Notes under the pieces: model-generated
What the model was told of the DNA's origin: nothing
What the model saw: the letters and a program-made list of their open reading frames with translations, nothing else
The model's database searches: none
Position numbers and translations under genes: made by a program
Part shown: piece by piece, positions 23,466 to 61,556 of the stretch
Layout of the letters: each line of letters opens with the position of its first letter
Position numbering within the stretch: position 1 is the stretch's first letter
Source: Pristionchus mayeri
Taxonomy: Eukaryota > Nematoda > Chromadorea > Rhabditida > Neodiplogasteridae
DNA length: 64,000 bases
Direction of reading: 5' to 3'
Assembly (NCBI GenBank): GCA_036245805.1
Contig: BTRK01000002.1
Coordinates: 18,779,067 to 18,843,066 of the forward strand

Positions 23466-26400
23466 GTGTCCTCTGATCTCCCTTCGTGTGATGGATGTAC
23501 TGTACTTCCGTCATTTATCGGCTGTCTAATTGATGGATTGATGGATCCTCTCTCTCTCTCTCTCCGATACCAATCTCTCATTGTTCGTCGTAGATCAATC
23601 ATCCTCCGGATTCAGTTGTATTTCCCATCTCTTCCCTCTGCAATCCAATCCTCCGTCCTTCTTGAGACTATTCCCTCATTCCCCAACCTTCCCATCCCAT
23701 TTCCTTTGTGCATCCGGCATCTTCAAATTAGACGTCCGACCACTAGGATTCTCCTAATTTACGGATGTCTCCGTGGGGTCTCCTTCCATACGGTCTTGCT
23801 CATCAATGATTCATGTCCCAGGTGTCAAATTGGGTTCAGATTTCATCTGATTGGGGATGAGGTCAAGCGATTCCTCATCTGCTCTCTTCTATTCCCTCAC
23901 TCTCTCGCTTTCCCTAACCTTCTCTGGTCTCTCTTCATTGCCCATGATCTCTCTTCTGCTCCTCTCCAGAAGTCTGTTCACTCATGTGGAATTGTTCACT
24001 CCTTTCGCAAGAGACTTCAATGCGCTTAGACGGAGAGGGCGAAGAGGAAGAGGAAGAGGAGAAGGAGAGGGAGGTCCATTGAGAACATGAGAAAGAGAGC
24101 AGTGTAGTAGTACATGGAGGGAGTACTACTGAGGACTGCAGACCTCACTCGAATCCATGATCATCTGAGAGCGACTGAGAGACGAAAAGAGCGAATTATA
24201 TTCCGTGGAACAATGCACATAAGAGAGTGATCTCAAGGTGTCCTTATCCATGTCAACCCTTGCTTGAACCGAGGCTTACCCTGTGATATGCATGTGACGG
24301 AACTCGGTGCCTGGAGGGGAAAGGTCATCACCCTCCTCTCTCTCCTCTCCACTATCCCTACAGAACAGGCTGAATCATATTCTCCATTCTTCCTCCTCTT
24401 CCTTCTCCTTCTCCTTCTTCTCTCACTCCGTTCTGTCCTTAGTAGTGGTTAATTACATTTGGTCCTTCTCCCGTTCGAACAGTCCCCTCTGCCCTCTCTC
24501 TATCTCAGAAGGGGCCTTGGGGGAGTCTCTCTCTCTCTCTCTCTCTTCATACCCTCAGGCATGACTCGAATCTCTCCTTCTCCCGTCCCTTCCTAAATTG
24601 CAATTTGGACGCATTTGACAATTTCTCAAGTGCACTGAGCAATGGGACGAAGTAAGAGAAAGCGCTTAGATCTCTCCCAATCATAACCATCCCCCTCTCT
24701 CCTCCCCCTCCCTCCCTCCTCCTCCTCTCATCATTCCTCTCTTCGTATATCCGTTCTCTCCCACAGTCTTCGTATTCCGGAATCCGCCCCTCCTTCCTCT
24801 TAGTTTTTCCTTCTCATTTTGTGTATGCATGTCCTGTCTCCTCCTCTTCCTCCATTTCATCTTCATCTCTTCTTCCTCTACACCACTCCCTCGCCAACGT
24901 TTCCCATTAGCGCCGTTCCTGTCATATTTTGCACAGGGCGACGAATGCCGTCGTGCACACCATCCATCAGTCTGACAGTCACTCAGTCTCAGTTCCCTCT
25001 GCACTCTCCTCGTTCTGCGTGCTCTCTCGCTCTCTCCATTTCTCTCACTCTCTCCTTCGTCAGCTGCCGATTGCGTCTCTGCCCCTAAAAGAGAGGCGAC
25101 CGCCTGTTTAGAGACCGTCCAGCTTAGATTATGGGGAGGGGAGAGAAGGGAGAAGGATGAGAGTGCAGAGTGGTCAGAGAAGGAAGAGAGAGCATGGGAA
25201 TGGAGAGACTGCGCGAGAATCGGCAGCTCATTTCGCATGCGAGGACAGCTGTTGTAGGGGATGATACATGAAGTGTTATAAACAATCCGCCCCCCCCCCT
25301 TCACCCCCTTGGGGTCTCAGTCAGTAAATCAGCCATTATGTTGTATCCCCTTTGTTCCCTCTGGTGACCATATTGAGATTAGGAAAATGAAGACGGGATT
25401 GAAGGAAGGGCCAACTGGTGGAGGGAGAGAGTCTCTCCATGTAGAGGGGACATCTCTCATAATCCCTATCTATCCCGGTCTCGAGAGGTCCTCCATTACA
25501 ATACGATGAGCGTTCCTCTAAGAGCTATTGCGCAATCCTTCTTTCCATCTAAAAGATTGTTAGAATTCGGAAGATTCGATGTTTATCGGAATTATTGGGT
25601 GCGAATTATCTACCAGTTGATCGTTTTATCACTTCTCTTATATGCACTCTTTTTTATCTCGAAAATAGTTTCATTCCATTAACTCTTCTTCGATCTTCTA
25701 TTTATCCCCTCCGTATGAATAAGTGATGTCTCCTCTCCCCTCTCATCTCATGACTATCTGCAGTCTCTCTCCACGAGGCATATACACGGATATTAAATTT
25801 GCCGAGAAGTCTTCCCACACTGTGACCGAGTCCCTTCCTCCCTTGCCCTACTACTGATCTTTGATCTCTCTCTCGTCCTTCCACTCCTTCTATCGTTTCC
25901 TCGTGCCCGTTCGGTGACTCCTTAGTGCAACCAAGTGAACACACGCGAATTCCTCATTCAGTAGCCAATGAGAGAGAGGACGATGTGAGAGAGTGCAGAG
26001 AGTGAGAGAGAAGAGAGAGAAGGAGAGAGGGAGAGAGGGAGAGAGAGAGAAGGGGAGAGAGAGGGGAGGAGAGAGGGAGAGAGGGAGAGAGAGAAGGGGA
26101 GAGAGAGGGGGAGAGGAGGAGAGAAAGAGAGAGGGAGGGAAGGATGGAGATGGACCACCTAGCCTCGCTTAGGTCACTCATTAGATGCGAAATGACCAAC
26201 ATCTGCAGTCTCTCTCTTCTCTGATCCACTTTGAACTTTACGATGGATGCCACTCTCTCTCCATCTCTTCTCTATACGATTACTCCCTCTCGGAACACCA
26301 AAAAGAGGCTGCTCTGACCAATCCCCCGATAGAGAGAAGAATGGAAGAAGGGACGCCTCCTCCTCTCCTCTCTTCGATGCCTCCTCCCAATCTATCTCAT

Positions 26401-27321
26401 ATCTACCGTCCTTGACAGTTCTCTCTCCTCTTCTTTCTTCAGTCTTTCTCTAAATGTCTTCATCCGATCGGAATTCTCTCCGTTATTCGCTTCCCTCTCA
26501 ACTTCCCTTCAGTGTTTGCACATTTCGCGCTGATTTCCCTGTTTTTCTCTCTCCTCCGTTCAATCTCCCTTTCTCTAGTTCAGCTTGACTGCATTCTCTT
26601 CCCCTTTATGGGCCTCTCTCTCAATAGGTCATCTCTCCTATTCTGACCCCCCACAACCATCTCTCTCTCTCTTAATCGATGTCATCTCAATTGCTTCCTT
26701 ATCTTTGCTATCACTGATTCCATCGCTTCTCCTCTCATTTTCTTCTGCTTTTCTTGCTTCTTTCGATCTTTCCAATCAATCGATCGATCTGTTCTTCTCG
26801 CATCAATTAATTAGACAGTTCTAATCCTGCCTGCCAATCTCTTTTCTTCTCCTTTCCCTCCACTTGCTACTCCTAATTATCTCCCCTTCCGATCTCTCCC
26901 TCTATCAATCTCTTTGGTTCGCAACTCCTCTGATCTTCTCCTTCGAGACATTTTCCTTCCTCCCCTCGATGGACTTCCCTTCTAGTCCCTCTCTACCTCC
27001 ATGCTGAGTACACTCCAAGTGTCTGCTTTAATCCAATCTCTCCCTTATATCGATGGATGCTCAGTCTATTTGATCATTCAGAGAGAGTCACTCTGTCTCT
27101 CTCTCCTTCATTCGACCTCCTCTTATCTCCTACTGATTAAGGACAGCAAGAACGACTCGTTGTTTACCCTCCTCATCTAGGAATTGTCCATTCATTCGTA
27201 CTGATTCCCGCTATGATTCATATCCGTTTTCGTGTGTGTCGATACTTTCCCTATCTTCTTCCCTCTCCAGTCTATGCTCCAATCATCATAATCAACCCTT
27301 CCATCATACGAGGCCCTCGAA
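23466..27321. other. Gene-poor pyrimidine-rich region before the LAR gene
   Basis: Long ORFs here (for example 23466-24029 plus and 24681-25304 minus) follow CT- or GA-rich composition and show no domain or splice-compatible partners. A GA-rich simple repeat occupies about 25975-26145. One copy of the dispersed 15-mer TGATCTTTGATCTCT lies at 25855-25869. No Ig-domain exons of the LAR family were found here. Confidence 0.55.
25975..26145. repeat. GA-rich simple repeat
   Basis: The plus strand is almost pure A and G, built from GAGAGA and GGGAGA runs. It produces meaningless Leu/Ser-rich ORFs on the minus strand. Confidence 0.9.
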
Positions 27322-46969
<19,648 letters not shown>

Positions 46970-47598
46970 TCCCTTCCCTACCTTCCCTCTCTTCTCTCTC
47001 TCCCCGTTTTCTGTACAATCGGTGATCATTTCTCCCCGTATTCCTTTGTTCTCCCTTTGTCTCTAGTATGTCTCGCCCTTACTCAGAGTCTCATAATCTT
47101 CCTCTCCGGGTAGCTCTCTTCCTCTTTCGTCCAGTCGTTTCTAGTCCTCACTTTATAGACCCTAATATGTAATACCATCCAGTCGATTATCCTCCTTCGG
47201 TAGCTACCGTAATCCCGATACCATAATCAAACTCCCCCCATAATCTCCTTCTCATACTCCTATCTGTGTTTATTCTCCTTCCAACTGCCGTCCTTCCCAT
47301 TTCTCCCCTATGTTCCCAATCTCTTAATCCATCAACGGGTACCGTATCCCCCATCACCCTCGATTCAGTTTGTGATTCACATCGCCTTGCGACCCCTTCA
47401 TAGCATAAAATGCTGATCTAAGTGCCAGTTCTTAATCGGCCATTCCCACCGTATCCCTCGACCGAAACCTCTCCGCCCTCTCATTCGACTCACACCTTTG
47501 CTCACATTGAGAAATTTGCGATAAATTGATTTACTTATTTCTACGGTGCATAGCTACGGAATACATACAACACAGGATAAATGGTATTAAATGAGTAA
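46970..47598. other. Intergenic between convergent LAR and meckelin genes
   Basis: This should hold both 3' UTRs. No clear AATAAA is seen for the LAR gene; AATAAG on the minus strand near 47537 could serve meckelin. No ORF of interest. Confidence 0.5.
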
Positions 47599-53677
<6,079 letters not shown>

Positions 53678-53779
53678 TAGATGCTATGTTCCAGCAGTAT
53701 AAAAAGCAACAACGCCTTTATTGAACAATGGGCGAGGTAAGGAACAGAAATAACGAACAACATTTTATCTGCTCCATAT
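53678..53779 (-). promoter_or_regulatory. 102-base intercistronic region between rps-9 and mks-3
   Basis: On the minus strand this spacer follows the S9 stop and precedes the meckelin ATG. It holds AATAAA (53722 to 53717), about 58 bases after the stop, and an acatag acceptor about six bases before the ATG. Length and order match nematode operon spacers, where cleavage of the upstream mRNA is coupled to trans-splicing of the downstream one. Use as an operon is inference. Confidence 0.55.
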
Positions 53780-54763
53780 TTACTCGTCACCGTCGGATCC
53801 GGCGTCCTCTCCACCTCCTCTCTTGGCGTTTCTTCTCTTTACGCGGCCGGGGCGTCCGCCTCCGAAGGGCGACTTGAGGGAGAAGTCGATGTGCTTCTGC
53901 GAGTCGAGACGAACAACGAAGGAAGGAACGTTGACGATCTGGCGACGAACACTGAAAAAATTTCATTTAAAAAAATTAAGTAAATGAAAACAAGTCGGTG
54001 TCCAAAACTTCAACATAGAAAGTATATACATTTGAGATTGCATTAAAAGAAATGTAACGAAAAACCAAGGGAAAATTTACCGGATGTGCTTCTGACGGAT
54101 GAGAACACGGGCGTGGTGGATAGACTTGGCGAGTCCGAGCTTGAAGACCTGAAATTTCATCCGTATCAAGTTGAAACGAATAAATTACGCTAACGTGCAA
54201 TTGTATCTAGGTATAAAACGTTGCAAATATATTAAATCACAACAAAGAAACAAACCTGAGTCTGAAGACGGCGCTCGAGGAAGTCCTCGACACGGAGACC
54301 GAGCACGTAATCGAGCTTCATGCGGTCCTCAGCGAGCACTCCAATACGGACAAGGCGGCGAAGAAGCGCATTTCCTTCGAAAAGACGGCGAGGGTCCTAG
54401 ATATGTATTATTATCTTAGTTTCTTGCCTTCCCCAAGATGGCCAACGAGAAGCATCATTCGCTATTCCAAGAAAAGAAAAATTTCAAACCTTATCCTCGA
54501 GGGTAAGGAGCTCTCTGGCAGCCTTGCGGATCTTGGCAAGGGTGTACTTGACGCGCCACACCTCACGCTTGTTGCGGAGACCGAACTCTCCGATGAGCTT
54601 AAGCTCCTAGAAAAGAACAATTTAATCTTAATTCAAGTAAAAATACCATTATCTAATCGGACGCGCAAATAGAAATCAGACGAACCTGGTCGAGACGCTC
54701 CTTCTCGAACGGACGACGAGGGCATGAGTATACCTTCGAGTGCACGGTCTTTACGCGACCCAT
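53780..54763 (-). CDS. rps-9: Small ribosomal subunit protein S9 (uS4)
   Basis: Five exons (54763-54686, 54606-54490, 54396-54256, 54148-54081, 53951-53780) give 191 residues, the usual length of eukaryotic S9. It starts [20 protein letters not shown] and has [34 protein letters not shown] (the S4 RNA-binding fold) and a C-terminal [19 protein letters not shown] ending in an acidic tail. uS4 is a primary 18S rRNA binder in 40S assembly. Codon use is strongly biased, as expected for a highly expressed gene. It is divergent from lsm-1 and lies just upstream of mks-3 on the same strand. Confidence 0.97.
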
Positions 54764-55281
54764 GGTTACCCGAAAATAAGGGATTGTAATTCAGGTACGC
54801 GACGATAATTCACCATAAACCGAGAATGAAGCTAAAGCGAAAAGAACATTTATAAGCAAACATTAACAAAAAAAGGCCCAAAATGTGAATAAATTCAGGA
54901 ATTTTCGTGGCAAGAGATGTAAACTGAAAATGCGACTCGCTGGTTAGATTCCAATGCATTCCATGAACAAATTCACTGACTAAAATCGGCAATAACCTTG
55001 CAAAAACATGAAAAAAGGTTTGAAAAAGGAAAAGTCCCCTTTTGAGAGAGCCTTTTTGATTACGGTACATTTGCCTGAATTTCCGTGCAAGACCTTCACA
55101 TATAGGAGGGAGATGAGAATAAGTTCAGTGGTCGATTCTATTCTTTCTGCGCACACGGTATGGTAATATACACAAAGAAGCGCACAACAGTAGTCTAATT
55201 TTTTAATTTTGTTTTAATTGCTTTCGTACATGCTCGCGTTATTGCCGATAACTTTTATTCATTTAAGTTCGAATATCAAGA
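54764..55281. promoter_or_regulatory. Shared divergent promoter region of rps-9 and lsm-1
   Basis: The 518 bases between two opposite start codons must hold both promoters. The region is AT-rich, with no TATA box or other core element I can assign. No credible ORF is present; the minus-strand 54810-55070 frame looks random. Confidence 0.5.
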
Positions 55282-57380
55282 ATGGCAGTCAACCTTTCGG
55301 ACCCATACCTTCCTGGAGCAATTAGCCTTTTCGAGCAGCTCGATAAGCACCTCATTGTCGTGCTTAGGGATGGTCGGAAGTTAATTGGCTATCTTCGCAG
55401 TATCGATCAATTCGCCAACTTGGTCCTGGATGAGGTGTGAAGCTAATGTCTGTTTTGAATCATTATACTTTTGGGAATTTCTTTAGGATTAAACTCGCCG
55501 CAAACTTATCAAGATTAGTTTAATTAGCATAAGCAACCAACGAACTAACCAACTAGGAAAACCTAACCTTGTTAAAGCTTACCGTTAAATTCGCGAATTT
55601 GTAATACCCCCTTCCGAAATCAACGAAGTGTTTATTTTTAGGCATTGGTGTTCGATTTTTCTGCTTGTTTTGGTGGAACGGCCTAATTGCACTTATTTCG
55701 TTCCTTAACGAACGATCTCCCCCCTCTTCGTATGCAGTTCTATTAAATTGAACTGTTGATAGTGGTCATCCATATGTCAATTCAATATAAAACTCACATT
55801 TTTTCCGTTAAATAGCCGAGGTCATTGCACAATTCAGGTCGTAGAACGTACGTATATCCAGAAGTACTACAGCGAAATAAGCCATGGCATTCTTCTCATT
55901 CGAGGCGAGAACGTCGTTCTGGCAGGAGAATTGGACGATACAATCGAAACAGGACAGATCAAGGTATTTAGATTATTGAAATTGATTTGATTTTTTTGAG
56001 CTTCATATATAAAGCCTAAGGGTCGAGCAATTTCTACTGGTATTGCTACAGAAAACTTAAAAAAATTGTTTCTTGTTTTTTCGAAGGCATATGGCGATGG
56101 GAACTTTGATTTTGTACGTTGTCGTCATGTCGTCTAAAAAATCGACATAATCAAGTGAATGTTTCCCGGCATTAAATTTGAAGGCGTTCAACGCTTGCTG
56201 ATTTATTTAATCTTTTCATATATATATTTTTTAAACATTGAAAACTGAGATTGCCATCTTCATCAGCCTCGAGAATAGTTCGTACAAATTTGATTAGATT
56301 CAATATTTTTGCAGTGACAGACATTGCACGAGAACTCTAAGAGCGGCGTCATATTCATGTTCATGAAGTTATTTGCGAAAATATCGAACAGATCATGAAG
56401 TGTTAGGCAATGCTCACTTGGTGAAAATAAGATTGATGGTTCTCGAGAGTGCTGATGATGGTGGGCAAATTCATTTAACACGAGTTACTCCCAGTGGTCG
56501 AAAGGGTAGGTCACAAAAATTGTAAAAAGTGGTCACGTTTCTGAAATTTAATATGAAACCGTCGGGTAGGTTTTTTTTGAAAATGGGTACGTTTTAAAGA
56601 AACAATACTAAAAAATGGGTACGTTTTCTACTTTTACACTGGTACGAACTCCAAAAACCGTGCACGTTATGTCATTTTGGACCTACTTTTCGACAACTGG
56701 TTACTCCCGTTTCCATCAAATATGCTGTATTTTTGTTCTGGGCCTAAATGTACATTATCTTTTCTCCCATTCTTTGATCTACACAAATCTCAACTTCGTA
56801 TCGTCCATTTTCTATAGCTTACCAGTGGCATTCGGAGCAGAGACTTGTGATGTTTCCGTGAATGGGATATTATGATTTCGCTGTTGAGAGGCACATTTAA
56901 CAAAACAACACAAATTGAGCATTTCCAAATTTAAATAAAATCGTACAATGTCCGTTTCATTTTGCACCGATTAATCTCCCTAATTTTTGAAATATTTAAA
57001 TAATATAAAATATACCAGCCATGCAATTACTTTTCGTCGAACCAACATTTTTGGGCAGTGTATAGGTCAAATCTCAGGTAAACCGATATACGACGGTAAA
57101 AATGGTAAAGGTAAAGGCTGGTTCAAAATTATAATGATCACATGCTTGTGAGAAATACTTGTTCTTTTTTTCTTATTTAACTAGGAATTAAAGCAGATAA
57201 GTATTTTCTATTGAGGTATCATATATTATTAGTAGAAAACATTAGCAATAACTCATTTGTGCGATACAGGTGTCGATCGACGAGCTTCACCGAATCGAGC
57301 AGAGTATGGAGCATGCAAACAACGACGCCCCTGGAGGATCGTCCTCTAAGAATGACCTACCTCTCGATGAGCCCTATTGA
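55282..57380 (+). CDS. lsm-1: LSm1, subunit of the cytoplasmic LSm1-7 mRNA decay ring
   Basis: Three exons (55282-55434, 55838-55963, 57270-57380) give 129 residues. The Sm1 motif reads [20 protein letters not shown] followed by FANLVLDE, and Sm2 reads [18 protein letters not shown]. The short C-terminal tail ends [11 protein letters not shown]. LSm1 distinguishes the LSm1-7 ring, which with Pat1 binds deadenylated mRNA and promotes decapping, from the nuclear LSm2-8 ring. The protein is close to the human length (133). The second intron is 1.3 kb and AT-rich with no recognised content, long for this window. Confidence 0.95.
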
Positions 57381-59271
57381 TACATTTTCATGTATTTTTG
57401 TATCTTAGTTTGCACGCATCTTCATAGTCTTCCATACTAACATATTTACAAGAGCAATCTTTTGGGATTATATTCTCAAGATAGGATTTGTCACGTTGTG
57501 ATATACTGGATGTGTGCATTGACATTACACTTGAGGCTGCACTCTGGCCGAGTGTGTATCAGTCCCCTTTCAGGCCACTTACTCTCACGCTTTCGCGGGT
57601 TTTATCCTTACATTTTCATTATTCATTGTTTTATACTGGCCGAGCCATACCTTTTGAGAGTCATGATGAACAATTTCAATTGATAAACCATTTCTCTCAA
57701 AATGGATTGTATCGTTGAGATATCCCTCATTTGTTCACTTCAAAGTTGTATACTTGGAGAACGGCGTGAATATGGAAAACCGAGTGCTTAGACTCTAGGT
57801 ATTCCATCGTCGAAGTCGTCGTTAGGACGTCTTCCATCACATCTCACAATTTCTTTCTGTGAGTTGCTTACATGATGCAAAGCATTCAAGTAGTGGCTGG
57901 AGGTTGATTGCACGTGTCGAATGTTATCATGCTTATTACTCTGAAGACTCTTTGTTCACTCGACCTCAACTATCATCACTACGATCCTCACCTCATTTGG
58001 TCGATAAGAAGGTGACATTCTGACAGATAGTCGTCCCTCTCCAGAGCCGATAAGAACGCGCACAAAAGGGGTACCGCATACTGCGAATCAGTCATTTTAC
58101 TTCGCGTTACATTTAGATGTTAGATGCGAATTAAAATGTCTTGCCTAGTTAATTGTAGTTTACACCATACTGTGTGATGGGTAAATCAGGAACCGTGCAG
58201 TTGTAATTGTTCCTTTGAAAACCATTGATCTGCATTCGTGTCTCTCCCACAAGTCTGCTTCCTAATTGAGACGGCGCTTCTTTCCGCTCGTCTCCCCTTC
58301 CTTCCACTCAACATCTTTTGTGAATCTTTTTGCTGTATCGAGTCTCTCCTTATAGGTCGCATCTGCAGGATTGATTGTAATCTATCTAGATCGGGAGAAC
58401 CACCATCTATGGTAGTTAGTCAAGGAGAAATATCGTCGCGAAAAGAGGGAGGAAGAGAGAGAGAGAGAGTGGGTCTACTCTCGTCCACAGCCTAGGAGAT
58501 CCTGTGACGTGTCAAGGGAAAGAGAGAGGATTGGGAAGCTCTTCCATTAGACCTTCTTCCTATCAGAAAAGGCCTCTCAATCACACCTTTCTTGCGTATC
58601 ATAATCCGTATCTATCTACGTGCCACTTCTCTAGTGAATCTTCGAGTGTGACGAGATGAGTGGAGAGAGCGAGCAGAGCGAGGAGAGAGAGATTGAAACA
58701 ACAAAAAAAGGGCACAACCTTTCCCCATCCCATTTCTCTCTATTGAATCTCCGTGTCTTCCTAACCTTCTTCCTCACCCGATTTTGTGAGTTGCAACTGG
58801 AATAGGGAGTGAGGATCGGTAGATCTGATCGTTGGTCGACTTCTAGTCTCGATGCACTGCTCATCAGGGAAAGAACAGGCGGTGTTTTAGTGTAGTGGAA
58901 GAGAAGAGAGAGCAAAGGGAGATGAAGCGAGTATTGCTCTTAGTGACTTCCATTTGTTTCGTGATTCTCTTTGATATCGTCATCACTCTAATGGCAGCTC
59001 GTTATCATTTGACCCCATCCCATTCCATTCACTAACGCCCATTTTCTTTTTTGTTTGATCACTGATCAACTTTCTTGAACAGTTTTACTTCCATCGATTC
59101 AGTTTCATAGCCCATCTCTGCTAAATGCATTTAGGTGACTTCAGTGGGAATTCACTAGCAATCAATCTCATATGTAGTTCCGATAGTATATTGTGCGTAG
59201 TAATTGCCTCCCGATTCTTCTCCCACTTCATTGATTGCATTCGATTGACCTTCTCAACTTCAGTCCGCAGA
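57381..59271. other. Intergenic; no supported gene
   Basis: No domain-bearing frame was found. A 37-codon plus-strand ORF at 58922-59035 encodes a hydrophobic, signal-anchor-like peptide (MKRVLLLVTSICFVILFDIV) and is noted only as a candidate. Purine-rich stretches lie near 58440-58480 and 58660-58700. A ccgcag at 59265-59270 just before the kinase ATG may be a trans-splice site. Confidence 0.5.
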
Positions 59272-60889
59272 ATGACCCGTCCCCTCTATAATGTGATCTT
59301 CGTCCTCGGCCCTCCCGGATCGGGAAAGGGAACCTCCTGCCAGAAGATTCAAGAGGTGAGAATAATGCTGAACCATCCTCATAGGTACTATAAGTTGTAG
59401 AGAAACCGACAAGATTTGTAATGTGCGACCTATTGCAGAAACTGGGATTCGTGCATCTCTCTGCGGGAGATCTGCTGAGGGAGGAGAGACAGCGAGAGGG
59501 CTCTGAGGTCAGCAGTCGCTTACTCATCATTATGAATTTGTCTTCATCGACAATAATCAATGTATAGGGGATAGTGGATGCATACTCCATGTTCAGGTGG
59601 GTCGATTGATCGAGGAGCACATCACGAATGGATCGATCGTCCCCGTTGAGATCACCTGCAAGCTGCTCGAAAATGTGAGTTTCTCGCGTTGGCATTGACC
59701 CCGGCGGCAACAAAGTTATTAGCAGTGTTGTTGTAGTGTCTGAGTGCTTCCTATGTTTACACACGTTTCTTGACTACAGTTTCCCCTCATCTCAGTTTGC
59801 TTCTTTCCTTCAGTTATACACGCAATAATCGAGAATCGATGAGCGTTGGTAGACATCATAAGCGGATTACCCGATAAAGAGAAGAAGAGTCCGAGCGAGA
59901 GAGAAAAAATGTTGACAAGCGAGGTGGAATTTTTTCGCACTTACCCCACTGTTTTTGGACTGTCATAGACTGATGACAAATGACAAGTCAGTGGGCTGGA
60001 AACTCCGGAAAGGGAAAGGAATTGAGAGAACAACACTGTGAATCAGCATCGTTTCCATGGCAAGGAAGGACTATGATTCAGACCCTGCTGAATGGAATGA
60101 GGGAGAGCAGTTGAGACATAGGTCAAATAGGTTTCGCCCGACCATTTTTGCCGACATGCAAATTCCTGTTTGCCGACGTGCTTTTTGGCGTATGTTCAAG
60201 AAAAAAAATCGCTCGCTCCGCTCGCGGATGAACTCATAAATTTTTGCCGACGTGGTTTTCCAACCCTTGCCGATATCATAATGTGTAAAATCACGAAGTA
60301 TTTGACCTATGACTTGAGAGTGGTCAGGGGATGATGAGTCTTCCTTCCAGGCGATGGAGGCAGCTGGAGACGCGCCCGGATTCCTCATCGATGGATTCCC
60401 TCGTAACCAGGACAATCTGGAGGGATGGAAGAGACAGATGGATGATAAGGTGAGAGCAGGGAGAGGAAAGGGAACTACTTGGATCGATACACTTATTACT
60501 GGATATCTATGCAGGCCAAGGTCAACTTTGTGCTGTTCCTCTCGTGCCCTGTGGAAGTGTGCATTAACCGATGCCTCGGCAGAGGACAGGTACTATCATT
60601 ACTCAATCGATCGTGGTATTTGATCTACCCGATGGATGACTGCTCTCCCTGGCAGGGTCGCACGGACGACAACGAGGAGTCTCTCCGCAAGCGAGTCGTC
60701 ACTTACAACACGCAGACTCTTCCTATCATCGAGTACTACATGGCACTGGGACAAGTGAAGGAGGTCTCCTCCGAACCTTCTGCAGACCAGGTAAGCTACC
60801 ATCTCCATCCTATTCATCTCTCAATTTCGCAGGTTTTCTCTGAGATCGTGAAGGTCTTCAAGGATGCCGGATTCAATGCCAACCTCTGA
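59272..60889 (+). CDS. UMP-CMP kinase (pyrimidine nucleoside monophosphate kinase)
   Basis: Seven exons (59272-59355, 59439-59507, 59597-59674, 60351-60449, 60515-60589, 60656-60790, 60833-60889) give 198 residues, the normal length. The Walker A loop is GPPGSGKGT, the NMP-binding part has [11 protein letters not shown] and [13 protein letters not shown], then [16 protein letters not shown] and the LID region [19 protein letters not shown]. The enzyme phosphorylates UMP, CMP and dCMP with ATP in the cytosol to feed pyrimidine nucleotide synthesis. All key arginines and the P-loop Lys are present. The 676-base third intron contains a small inverted-repeat element. It converges on the MLF gene. 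Confidence 0.96.
60117..60311. mobile_element. MITE-like inverted-repeat element, 195 bp
   Basis: The ends are inverted repeats: CATAGGTCAAATA at 60117 and TATTTGACCTATG ending at 60311. TTGAGA lies at 60111-60116 and again at 60314-60319, a possible target duplication offset by two bases. The interior repeats TTTTTGCCGACNTG-type strings and has a CGCTCGCTCCGCTCGCG palindrome-like core. There is no coding capacity. It lies in the third intron of UMP-CMP kinase. Confidence 0.65.
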
Positions 60890-61556
60890 GCGTCACAATA
60901 TTTACCGATTGTACTTACCCCACTAATTTCGTTTAGACCACTACCCTCCCCCGTTCTACAGAACACTTTGAAATTCCCTTACCGTACCCCAAACTTATTA
61001 CCATAATATTTGTCGTTATTTGTAGACCTAGTCTAGAGTATTTCCGCGATGTTCTTTCTTTCATTAACGCAATTCTTTCTCTGGCTGTGTACCATCAAAG
61101 TATTCCGACGCTAGCAATCAAATCAGTTTCACAGCTCTTTCAGGTTGAATTTATAAACTTTTCAAGTGAAAGTATGATGTCGTATTGTGTCTGCACAACA
61201 ATCCATTTCTTTTGATAGCCTTCTCACCAAACATTCTCAGAATACAATGCAATTATGAACGTCATACTAAAATAGCAATTTCGATTGACGATCCGAGTAA
61301 TTAAATCTTTGGGCATTTCAAACTGGGATTAGGATAAGTGACAGCAAACAAGCTCTAGTCGTTTCACGAGTGGATTGGGAATTTTCTATGCAATGTCTAT
61401 GATAGCAGTCTAATGTACAATAGATGATTACAATGGGCGAGAGGATGAAAGAGAGGGAGACGATTGATATTACCTCGCGAGTCACACTGATTCTGCTTAT
61501 TCGTCCCCCACACGGTATCTACAAGGATGGACATCCTCATTGCCTCGTCTACTCCC
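60890..61556. other. Intergenic between convergent UMP-CMP kinase and MLF genes
   Basis: AT-rich sequence holding the two 3' UTRs; no ORF or repeat of note and no clear AATAAA. Confidence 0.5.

Noticed and set aside
23466..24029. Plus-strand ORF of 187 codons next to the gap
   Set aside because: Pyrimidine-driven Ser/Leu/Phe-rich sequence opening at the gap edge, with no family resemblance.
24681..25304. Minus-strand ORF of 207 codons
   Set aside because: Composition follows GA-rich DNA (runs of Glu/Arg/Lys), with no domain and no compatible exons.
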